NCBI GenBank assembly: GCA_903857665.1
Contig: CAIOFV010000136.1
Coordinates: 1 to 64,000 of the forward strand
Length of the DNA: 64,000 bases
Direction of reading: 5' to 3'
Origin: an uncultured Myxococcales bacterium
GTDB taxonomy: Bacteria; Myxococcota_A; UBA9042; DTJE01
Shown here: positions 8,903 to 15,993 of the stretch, piece after piece
Layout: every line of letters starts with the position of its first letter
How positions within the stretch are numbered: position 1 is the stretch's first letter
Position numbers and translations under genes: made by a program
The notes under the pieces: generated by a model
What the model was told of the DNA's origin: nothing
The model's input: only the letters and a program-made list of their open reading frames with translations
Databases searched by the model: none

Positions 8903-8926
8903 GGATTATTCGGGTCTCTTTGTCAA
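8903..8926 (-). promoter_or_regulatory. Possible promoter of the decaheme cytochrome gene
   Basis: The minus strand carries a perfect TTGACA at 8926-8921 in an unusually AT-rich stretch about 70 bp upstream of the start codon. No good -10 sits at 17 bp; GAAATT at 18 bp is the best match. Tentative. Confidence 0.3.
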
Positions 8927-8997
8927 GGGAATGTTGTTCCGGCGTTGCAGGACGCGGCGCGCCGCATTTCCGTTGAGGGGGTTCATCCGTTGGGGCC

Positions 8998-10713
8998 TCA
9001 ATCGCCCCATTTCGCCGGGTCCTTCACGATGTCGCAATCGATGAACGAAACGCCGGCGGCGTTCCTGAACGGCGAATTGCAGTACTCCAGGAACATCGCG
9101 ACGGCCTCGATGTCGATGCCGCCGACGGTGCTCGATGGACGCGCCTGGACCGGGCCGTCGGGCACGCTGGCTGCCCACAGGTCCCAGTTCGGCCAGTCCT
9201 GGAAGTCCGTGACCGCCTGGGCCCACTGCTTCTGGACATGGGCCGCTTCCAGCCACGTCAAGGGCAGGCCCACGGACGCCGCCTGCACCAGCAGCACGGC
9301 CAGTTCCTTGTTCCACCCCGAGTCCTGGATCCACGGGTCGTCGGCCGCCGGGTGCATGTAGCTGTCGATGCGCGTCTTCAGCCCGTCCAGCAGCACCCAG
9401 GCCATGCGGGCCTGGCGATAGACCAGCGCGTTGCCGACGGCCGCCATGTGGTAGTCCCAGATGATCGGGACGTTGTAGAAATGCGCGGCGCTGGCGAAGC
9501 CGTCGTAGATGCTGCCCGTGCAGTTGCCGCACTCGTCGGTCCGGCGCTCGCCGAAGGCGATGAGGTCCGACGACAGGCGTTGGCAGCATTCGTCGGTCGG
9601 GTCGATGTCGGTGTAGCAGACGTAGCTGGCGAGGTCCTGGTCGCTGCACGGGACGATGTAGGCCACGCCGTCGGTGCCCTTCGTGCGGATGTTGTAGCCG
9701 CTGTCCACGATGTCCTTGTTGAAGCCCCTCATCAGGTCGTACGTTTCCTGGCAGGCGGACCGGACCCATTCGTCCTTCGCGTCCGCCAGCACGTAGGGCA
9801 GGAACATGGTAGTGCGGACGATGCTGCGCACGTCGTCCTTGCTGCGCATGTTGGTCACGTACTCGGCGCCCCACGTGGGGTTGTGCGGCCAGGCGAACGT
9901 GTGGGCGTTCCAGCCGTCCTGGATCACGTACATGTCGTGGAAGTTGACGACCTTCTTCCGGCCGTCGTCCTGCCAATTCGTCGCGTCCAGCGTGAACGAC
10001 TGGTCCATCGGGAAGATCGCGCGGGCCATCAGGAACGGCGCCGGGTCGCTTTCGTCCCACACGAAGCCCTTGATCACGGCGGACAGGCCCTTGCAGTACT
10101 GCTCGGTCATCTTGGCGAACTTCCAGTCCCCGGTCAGGAGGTAGCCGCCGATGGCCTCGGACAGCACCTTGGAGCCGGGGATCCACATGTTGTGCTCGCC
10201 GCCCATGTGGCTGAAGGTGACCGTGTCGCCGGCCTTCGCGACCGCGATGTCGTTGTGCCAGGCCAGGTAGTCGGCCTTGCCCGTCGATGTGTCCACGCCG
10301 GTGCTGGTCCGCAGCACCCACCGCGCCCAGTCGGCCTTCTTCCACAGGCCGGTGACCTTCTTGGTGAAGGCGGTCACGTCGGCCGCGGAAATCGGGGTGC
10401 CTTCCGCGGTGCGGGTATACGCGAACGGCAGCTCGCGGGGCGGGAAGGGCTGCGTCGATACGTCCGGGATGTCCGGGATCGCGGGCGCATCGTCGATGAC
10501 GTCGGGCGTCGCCTCCGCGGGCACGTCCGTCGGGAGGTCGGCCGGGACGTCGGGCCGGTCCTGGGCCACGTCGTCCACCGGTGGCACGTCGGGCCCGGCC
10601 TCGTCGGCCACGCCGGGGTCCTGGGCGCCCGGGTCGTTGCCCGCGCCGCTGCTGGAGCAGGCGCTGGCCAGGACCAGTCCCAGGGCGATTGGCAGCATCG
10701 AGAACCGGCGCAT
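8998..10713 (-). CDS. Stalked lipoprotein of unknown function
   Basis: A 571-residue protein; GGAGG sits 7 nt before the chosen ATG. The signal ends in the lipobox LASAC. About 70 residues rich in Asp, Pro, Val and Ala follow (repeats such as DVPADLPTDVPAE), which look like an extended stalk. The globular part (from about residue 85) is rich in Trp, His and Tyr, is mostly helical in character, and has Cys pairs near DECCQ and DECGNC that may form disulfides. I do not recognise the family. Motifs such as HDMYVIQDGWNAHTF and FYNVPIIWDYHM would suit a secreted helical-toroid enzyme, but that is speculation. It stands alone between the cytochrome gene and a divergent phospholipase-like gene. Confidence 0.75.
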   Translation of the reverse strand: MRRFSMLPIALGLVLASACSSSGAGNDPGAQDPGVADEAGPDVPPVDDVAQDRPDVPADLPTDVPAEATPDVIDDAPAIPDIPDVSTQPFPPRELPFAYTRTAEGTPISAADVTAFTKKVTGLWKKADWARWVLRTSTGVDTSTGKADYLAWHNDIAVAKAGDTVTFSHMGGEHNMWIPGSKVLSEAIGGYLLTGDWKFAKMTEQYCKGLSAVIKGFVWDESDPAPFLMARAIFPMDQSFTLDATNWQDDGRKKVVNFHDMYVIQDGWNAHTFAWPHNPTWGAEYVTNMRSKDDVRSIVRTTMFLPYVLADAKDEWVRSACQETYDLMRGFNKDIVDSGYNIRTKGTDGVAYIVPCSDQDLASYVCYTDIDPTDECCQRLSSDLIAFGERRTDECGNCTGSIYDGFASAAHFYNVPIIWDYHMAAVGNALVYRQARMAWVLLDGLKTRIDSYMHPAADDPWIQDSGWNKELAVLLVQAASVGLPLTWLEAAHVQKQWAQAVTDFQDWPNWDLWAASVPDGPVQARPSSTVGGIDIEAVAMFLEYCNSPFRNAAGVSFIDCDIVKDPAKWGD

Positions 10714-10840
10714 GGGAACCTCCGCAGGTGAAGGACGGCGCGATCCGGAGGCATGATACCCGGAGTCGCAGCGCGGCGGCAGGGGCATCCTTCCGGCAGC
10801 CTCGGCGTTCCCAAGCGGATCAAGCACATGTCGTCGTGCT

Positions 10841-10869
10841 CTGGACGCCCCCGCCCACGGGGCTATGCT
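10841..10869 (+). promoter_or_regulatory. Candidate promoter of the phospholipase-C-like gene
   Basis: CTGGAC (10841-10846), a 17-bp spacer, then TATGCT (10864-10869). The -10 is 27 bp upstream of the GTG at 10897 and downstream of the ATG codons at 10753 and 10828, which supports the GTG as start. Confidence 0.45.
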
Positions 10870-10896
10870 GTTCCTGGCACCTCCTGGGGATTCAGG

Positions 10897-11811
10897 GTGT
10901 TCGCGTTCGCCGCCGGGGTGTTCGTCGCCATCGTGTTGATGCCGATGCCGGCCCTTGCGTTCGGGCCGATCGCGCATGTGGACATGGGCCTGGACGTCAT
11001 CGCCGAGGCCGCAGGGCTGGGGTCGGGCCTCTGGGCGGTGATCCAGTCGTACCCGCGCGAATTCCTGCGGGGCACCCTGGGGCCCGATCGGGAGGTCGCC
11101 AAGAACCTCGCCACGTACGACCGCCATTCGCACAACTGGGATCGTTTCTTCACGCGGCTGGAGCAGGCCAGCGGCGATGCCCAGCGGTCGTTCTTCCTGG
11201 GGTGCCTGTGCCACCTGGCGGCCGACGTCGTGGCCCACAACTACTTCGTGCCCCTGAAGATGATCGAGTCCCATCGTGCGCGGTTCGCCGGCCACCTGTA
11301 CTGGGAAATGAGGTTCGACGCGCGCGGGCGCGAGAAGGGTTCCCGGCAGGCGATGAAGGCCCTGGGCCTGAACACGCGGGAGCACCGGAAGTTCCTTCAT
11401 TCCGTGGTCCCGGGCAACCTCCTGGGCCCGCGCTTCAACGTCCGGGTGACGGGCCTGGCGATGCGGTTGCAGCGCGCGATGGCGTTCCAGGCCGTCAGCG
11501 GCTACGTGGATCGCGAGTCGCGCCTGGCGCTGTCGGAAGTCGATGCGAAGGACGTGCGCCACCTGGCGGTGGCCGCGCAGGTTTCGCTGCTGCACGGGCT
11601 GGCCCGGGCGCCCATCGTCGCCATCGACGCCCGCGGCGAGGAGTCGCTGGCCGAGGCTCGGCGATTGAGGCGGCACCTGAGGGACCTGGTTCGACGCAAT
11701 GGCGAGCCGAACGCCGAGGCCGCGACGATCGTTGCCGGCAGCCGGACGGATTTCCGGGATCGCCTGGTCGCGGCGACCGGGATCCCGGCGCCGTGCATCC
11801 ATGCGGCCTGA
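10897..11811 (+). CDS. Zinc-dependent phospholipase C-like protein
   Basis: The start is taken as GTG 10897, because the likely -10 box lies downstream of earlier in-frame ATGs and because this start opens directly into a hydrophobic signal segment ending at ALAFG. The mature N-terminus FGPIAHVDMG and the region RHSHNWDRFF...GCLCHLAADVVAHNYF carry the spaced His and Asp residues typical of Zn-dependent phospholipase C/S1-P1-like folds, where they bind a zinc cluster and the N-terminal residue takes part. The protein has 304 residues, close to family size. The C-terminal third is helical and basic. The substrate (phospholipid or other phosphodiester) is not shown by the sequence. It converges on the thermonuclease gene with about 24 bp between the stops. 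Confidence 0.6.
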   Translation: MFAFAAGVFVAIVLMPMPALAFGPIAHVDMGLDVIAEAAGLGSGLWAVIQSYPREFLRGTLGPDREVAKNLATYDRHSHNWDRFFTRLEQASGDAQRSFFLGCLCHLAADVVAHNYFVPLKMIESHRARFAGHLYWEMRFDARGREKGSRQAMKALGLNTREHRKFLHSVVPGNLLGPRFNVRVTGLAMRLQRAMAFQAVSGYVDRESRLALSEVDAKDVRHLAVAAQVSLLHGLARAPIVAIDARGEESLAEARRLRRHLRDLVRRNGEPNAEAATIVAGSRTDFRDRLVAATGIPAPCIHAA

Positions 11812-11835
11812 CCCTGTCCCGGGTTTCCTTCCGGC

Positions 11836-12333
11836 TCACTCCCCGCAGGGCCAGGGCCTTCGGCAGGCGCCCCACAGCCCACGTCCGTGCGCCCGGGCGA
11901 CCTGCTCGGCGGCCTCGAAGGCATCGCGGTCGTCGTCGTTCGGCGGCACCATCAGGACGCAGCCGTAGCCCCGGGCCACCTCGTCCAGCCCCACGTCGGT
12001 CCCGTCCACCCATACGTGAGCCAGCAGGCGGCCGTACCGGTCCTCGCACCGGGCGTCGTAGGTCAACTGCACCTCGCGGCCATCGACACGGGCGGCGTTA
12101 TAGGTCGAGGCATCCGGGCCGAAGCATTCCTCGCCGGCCGAAGGGGTCGATTCGGGCGTGTCCACGTTCAGGTAGCGAACCCGGGTCCCGCCCGCCAGGA
12201 CGATCGTATCGCCGTCCACGACGCGCTCGACGACGCCGCGGGCCGGACCGCACGCGGCCCCCGGGTCGCAGGAGGCCAGGGCGGCCGGGATCGGGACCAG
12301 GGCCAGGAGCAGCGCGGCGTGCGCCCGGTTCAT
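11836..12333 (-). CDS. Secreted thermonuclease (SNase-like)
   Basis: A 165-residue staphylococcal-nuclease-fold protein with a Sec signal (cleavage near ALAS). GAGGTG precedes ATG 12333, which was chosen over a GTG two codons upstream. The OB-fold hallmarks are VVDGDTIVL, then VRYLNVDTPES with the first catalytic Arg, EECFGPDAS with the Glu, and DRYGRLLAHVWV with the second Arg. The family cleaves DNA and RNA with calcium. Four Cys in the mature part could form disulfides. It is the last gene of a three-gene minus-strand operon behind the lamin-tail lipoprotein (24 bp gap), which suggests extracellular or periplasmic nucleic-acid processing. Confidence 0.9.
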   Translation of the reverse strand: MNRAHAALLLALVPIPAALASCDPGAACGPARGVVERVVDGDTIVLAGGTRVRYLNVDTPESTPSAGEECFGPDASTYNAARVDGREVQLTYDARCEDRYGRLLAHVWVDGTDVGLDEVARGYGCVLMVPPNDDDRDAFEAAEQVARAHGRGLWGACRRPWPCGE

Positions 12334-12357
12334 CTGCACCTCGCGGCGATCCAGGGC

Positions 12358-13596
12358 CTACGGGCACGGATCGTTCGGGGCGCCCGGGGTCCCCAGGCCA
12401 TCGAAGACGCCTGCGCGGGTCCCGGCGCACCAGTTCCCGGGAATCGAGGCCGCCGCAGGAGCCGGGGCCGGGTCGGGCCGCAGGCTTCGCGATGCCCCTT
12501 CCAGGGAGGGCGGGGGCGTCGCGGTCGCAACCGTTACGCCGCCGGTCGTTTCGAGGGATAGTGTTGCCAGGCCGTCGTACAGGGGCAACCCGGCTTCGAA
12601 CGCGTGCGTGACCGGCGGCAGGCCGCCGTTCGCCGTGGGATCCGCCGATCCCGCCAGCACGGCCAGGTCGCCAGCGCGGATCGCGAGGCAGGCGGAAGAC
12701 TCGATCGGGAACGACCGCGCGTGGCCCCCCTGGCGATTCACCAGCGACAGCCCGTTCAGATCCGCGTCCCGGATCGCCAGCACCTCGACCCACTCCTTCC
12801 GGGGGTCGTCGGCGCCGGCAGGATTCGCAAAGACCTCGGTGAGGGCGAGGTCGCCTTCGGACGGGGCCGCGGCGGCCCGCCACGCGTTGCCGTCGCGGCA
12901 CTCGCCGGGCAGCGGGCAGTCCCGGTTCGGGGCACCCGGTGTCCCCCGGTCGCCGGTCGCGTCGTACACGGCGTCGTTCGCCGCCAGGCACCAGGTGGCC
13001 GTCGGGGCACCTTCGTCCGGAACCATCGACTGGCCGGGCGAGGGAATCGCTCGGGACGATCGCTGCCACGAAACTCCCTCGACGGCCCGGCCCGGCCCGG
13101 GTTCCGCGCCGCCCCAGGACACGCGGTCCACCACCGCGGCGCCGCAGCGGACGGTGAGGGTCGCGCCGTCGTCCGCCAGCATCATCTGGGGCCAGGCATA
13201 GCCCGTGATGCCATCGTCCAGCAGGCCGTTGCCGACGACGAGCCGGCCGCCCGGATCGAGGCCCGGGTCGAGGAGCGCCGGGATGCGGTGCTTCCGGGGG
13301 TTCGACGGGCTGCCGGCCTCGAGGACCACGCCCGCAAGATCCAGGCGCCGGGGCGTCGGGTTGAACAGTTCGAACCATTCGACCCGGCGGTCGGCCGGGA
13401 CGGGTCGCGCCATGATTTCCGTGACGATGAGGTCGCCCGGAGCGAGGTCGCACGGGACCGCTACGGCGGAGGAGATGCCCGCGCCGTCGCAGGCCAGGAG
13501 GCATGCCGCCAGCACGGCCGGGGCCAGCAGGCGCGCGGCGGGGCGGGCCCGGTCCTCCTTGTCCACGCTGATGCTCACGTCCACGTCCACGTCCAC
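12358..13596 (-). CDS. Lipoprotein with two lamin-tail (LTD) domains
   Basis: About 412 residues. The signal ends in LLAACLLAC. Two lamin-tail-like Ig domains follow: one at about residues 50-220 (GDLIVTEIMARP, VEWFELFNPT, LDLAGVVLEAG, closing GTPGAPN) and one at about 240-412 (GDLALTEVFANPAG, EWVEVLAI, again closing GTPGAPN). In bacteria LTDs are non-catalytic and are often found on secreted nucleases and surface proteins. The start is uncertain. The upstream 24 bp is a four-fold hexamer repeat (13576-13599) that offers several in-frame GTG codons and no clear ribosome site. It sits 43 bp after the helix-hairpin-helix gene and 24 bp before the thermonuclease gene. Confidence 0.8.
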   Translation of the reverse strand: MDVDVDVSISVDKEDRARPAARLLAPAVLAACLLACDGAGISSAVAVPCDLAPGDLIVTEIMARPVPADRRVEWFELFNPTPRRLDLAGVVLEAGSPSNPRKHRIPALLDPGLDPGGRLVVGNGLLDDGITGYAWPQMMLADDGATLTVRCGAAVVDRVSWGGAEPGPGRAVEGVSWQRSSRAIPSPGQSMVPDEGAPTATWCLAANDAVYDATGDRGTPGAPNRDCPLPGECRDGNAWRAAAAPSEGDLALTEVFANPAGADDPRKEWVEVLAIRDADLNGLSLVNRQGGHARSFPIESSACLAIRAGDLAVLAGSADPTANGGLPPVTHAFEAGLPLYDGLATLSLETTGGVTVATATPPPSLEGASRSLRPDPAPAPAAASIPGNWCAGTRAGVFDGLGTPGAPNDPCP

Positions 13597-13599
13597 GTC
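13576..13599. repeat. Four tandem CACGTC hexamers at the start of the LTD gene
   Basis: Four perfect 6-bp units. On the coding strand they read GTGGAC repeats (Val-Asp), each GTG being a possible start, so slippage here could change the start or the N-terminal length. Confidence 0.8.
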
Positions 13600-13639
13600 G
13601 AGGTCCGCGAGGCCGCCGGCGACCTTCCGGTTCGACCGG

Positions 13640-15952
13640 TCAGAAACGGACCGTCAGGGAACCCTGGACCGCGACCGAATCCCGGGACGGCGTCGGGTCG
13701 CAAGGCGAGCCATACCGCCACAGGCCCCGGTGGTCCAGCCAGCGGGACCACATCGCTCGCAGCCGGGCGATGACCTGGCGACCGGGACTGAACGCGAACG
13801 CCTGCGAAGCCAGGAGGATCGCGTCGATCCGGGTGCCGCCGCGACACGATGCCGGAAGGCGCGCCGGCAGGTCCGGGCCGCGCTCCTCGAAGTCGCAGAC
13901 CTGTCCGGGCACCCGCCGCGGGTCATCCACGGTCGACTCGTCCTGGAAGTTCACGCGAAGTGACACTGCCGGCCCCGGGGACAGGTTCGTCGCCACGCGC
14001 AGCCACGCGGACCAGGTCTGATCGAACCGCGAGGAGAGCGTGGCGACGTCCTCGAACGCCTGCCGCACCTGGAAGGCGATCGATGTCCGCGGGAGCCGGG
14101 TCGTGACGCCCGACAGCGTCCAGGTGACCTTCATGCCCCCCGAGAAGTCGCCATCGACGTTCCGGTACGGAGCGTACGACAGGCGCCGCCCGGAGCGGGC
14201 CAGGTCGCGGTCGTTGCAGGTCGCCGTCACGGACAGGCGCTCGTGGCGCGTCGGCAGGATCTGCAGGGTCACCAGCGACTGCAAGTCCGTCGCTCGGCGG
14301 AACGGCCCGGTGAGGGGCGACGACACGCAGGATGCCGCGGCATCGGAGTCCGCAGCCGCGGGGGGGCACACGGTGACGAGGCGCTGGTGGTGCGTCACGT
14401 CCACGTCCATCCGCGTGCGCACCATCGGGTGGGGCCGCCACTCGACCTCCACGCGTCCCCCCAGTTCGTCGCGCGCCCGGTTGCCCAGCACCTCCTCGGC
14501 GTCGGCCTCGGTATGGGCCCAGGGGTTGTCGAACCCCGGCGAAAAGTACCGGGCCGACGGCCGGATCTCGAGGCCCGTCACGGGGGTCAGGCGGCCCGTC
14601 AGGAGCACCGCGGGGTGGCCCCTATCGGTCACGGTTGCCTCGCCGGCCAGATCCAGGATGCCGCGCCCGAACCGGACGTCCAGGTCCGCCGCGCCGAAGA
14701 GCATCCGGTCTTCCGGGTAGGGCGAGGACGGTGCGAGGCGCAGGCCTGCGGCCCGGGGCACGAAGCGCAGCCATTCCGCGTAGCCGGTGACGCCCACGCT
14801 GGTGCGATCGTCGCGTCGCCAGGTGAGGTTGGCGCCCCCCAGGACGTCCCACAGGACGAAGGGGAGGGTGGGTTGTTCGCAGGCGAGGCCAAGGTGCCGC
14901 ACCTCGCCGGTGGCCGGGTCGAGGGTGGCGCAGGCGTCCACCAGCAGCGGTACCTTGCGGGAATCGGGGCATCCGGGATCGCCGGGCGGGCAACGATCAT
15001 AGGTGACCTCGTCGGCCGGGAGGTCCCGGAGTCGCGCCGAGGCGAACACGGCGAGGTCCAGCGAGCCGAGGGGAAGGCCGATCCCCCTGACGCGCAGCGC
15101 GAAGCCGTGGAAGGCCTTCCGGGGGGCCACCCCGCCGTTGCGAAGGTCCCAGTCGGCCTCGCCCGCTGCGGACCAGGCGCGAGGTTGCGCATGACGCCCG
15201 TCGCCGATGGTCAGCCCGAGGCCGAAGCCCAGGCGGAACGACCCCCCGATCACGGACCAACTGGGGCCGTCCCAGGCGATCCAGAACGCGCCGGGGTCCA
15301 GCCGGAAGGCGGTTCCCGCGGCCGACAGCGACTGGCCCGGCGCCGCGTCGTGCACCATCCCCAGGCGGGGGCGGGCGGTCACCAGGAAGCCCGCGGAACC
15401 GTGCTTCAGGAAGGCCGTGCGGGCCGACAGGGACAGGCCCGGCAGCCGGTGGTCGGGATGCTCGACCGCGGTGCGCCAGGTGGCGGCCACCGAGGCCTCG
15501 GCGGACCAGGTGCGCGGGTCGATGGCGGGCAGGATGGTCACGTAGGGAAGGATTCGCTGGTACTCGTCCCGGGGCAGGCCGGGGACGCTCGCCAGGTCCT
15601 CGACGCCCTCGAAGCGCCCGGCGGCCGCGCGCGTTGCAACGATCGCGTCGGCGATGGCCCAGGTCACTCCCGGGAGCCCATACAGTGTGTCACGGTCGGC
15701 GGCGTTCAGATCGACGGGGTTCCAGAGCCGATCCAGCAGGCCATCGTGCTGGTCCCGGGTCAGTTCGCCGTCCTCCAGTGCCTGGTCCAGGTCCGCCTCG
15801 TCGTCCAGGTCCGCGCCCATCGGGACCGGGAACGCGGCGGCAGGCGCGTCGGCAAGGACGGCGGCCGCGGCGAGGCAGCCGATCGCGAGGCGGAACCTGC
15901 GCGGCCTCAGATTCGTTTGACACCCGCGAGGTCGCGCCGTTGAATACACCAT
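13640..15952 (-). CDS. Helix-hairpin-helix (ComEA-like) protein with large C-terminal beta-barrel-like domain
   Basis: A 770-residue protein that begins with a Sec signal (cleavage near APAAA). A ComEA-type helix-hairpin-helix pair follows at about residues 75-140 (NPVDLNAADRDTLYGLPGV, then GRFEGVEDLASVPGLPRDEY). The remaining 600 or so residues alternate short amphipathic strands with Arg/Asp/Gly turns and end in TVRF, as an outer-membrane barrel would. HhH pairs of this kind bind DNA or mediate protein contacts. The combination of HhH plus barrel is seen in some Bacteroidetes-like surface proteins, but I cannot assign a function. It leads the operon with the LTD and thermonuclease genes, which suggests a surface DNA-handling unit. 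The start ATG lies within the divergent promoter at 15917-15945. Confidence 0.72.
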   Translation of the reverse strand: MVYSTARPRGCQTNLRPRRFRLAIGCLAAAAVLADAPAAAFPVPMGADLDDEADLDQALEDGELTRDQHDGLLDRLWNPVDLNAADRDTLYGLPGVTWAIADAIVATRAAAGRFEGVEDLASVPGLPRDEYQRILPYVTILPAIDPRTWSAEASVAATWRTAVEHPDHRLPGLSLSARTAFLKHGSAGFLVTARPRLGMVHDAAPGQSLSAAGTAFRLDPGAFWIAWDGPSWSVIGGSFRLGFGLGLTIGDGRHAQPRAWSAAGEADWDLRNGGVAPRKAFHGFALRVRGIGLPLGSLDLAVFASARLRDLPADEVTYDRCPPGDPGCPDSRKVPLLVDACATLDPATGEVRHLGLACEQPTLPFVLWDVLGGANLTWRRDDRTSVGVTGYAEWLRFVPRAAGLRLAPSSPYPEDRMLFGAADLDVRFGRGILDLAGEATVTDRGHPAVLLTGRLTPVTGLEIRPSARYFSPGFDNPWAHTEADAEEVLGNRARDELGGRVEVEWRPHPMVRTRMDVDVTHHQRLVTVCPPAAADSDAAASCVSSPLTGPFRRATDLQSLVTLQILPTRHERLSVTATCNDRDLARSGRRLSYAPYRNVDGDFSGGMKVTWTLSGVTTRLPRTSIAFQVRQAFEDVATLSSRFDQTWSAWLRVATNLSPGPAVSLRVNFQDESTVDDPRRVPGQVCDFEERGPDLPARLPASCRGGTRIDAILLASQAFAFSPGRQVIARLRAMWSRWLDHRGLWRYGSPCDPTPSRDSVAVQGSLTVRF
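15917..15945 (+). promoter_or_regulatory. Sigma70-type promoter of the MopE-repeat protease gene
   Basis: Perfect TTGACA (15917-15922), 17-bp spacer, TTGAAT (15940-15945). The protease GTG start is 48 bp downstream. The box overlaps the first codons of the divergent HhH gene, so the two directions may compete. Confidence 0.55.
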
Positions 15953-15993
15953 TCTTTCCCGGCCGGTCGCCGGGCCCCGTGGAGGTCTGCCCC

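Noticed and set aside
13576-13599. Tandem hexamer as a microsatellite regulator
   Set aside because: Only four units, and it reads as Val-Asp codons or near-start spacer; listed as a repeat but not as a finding.
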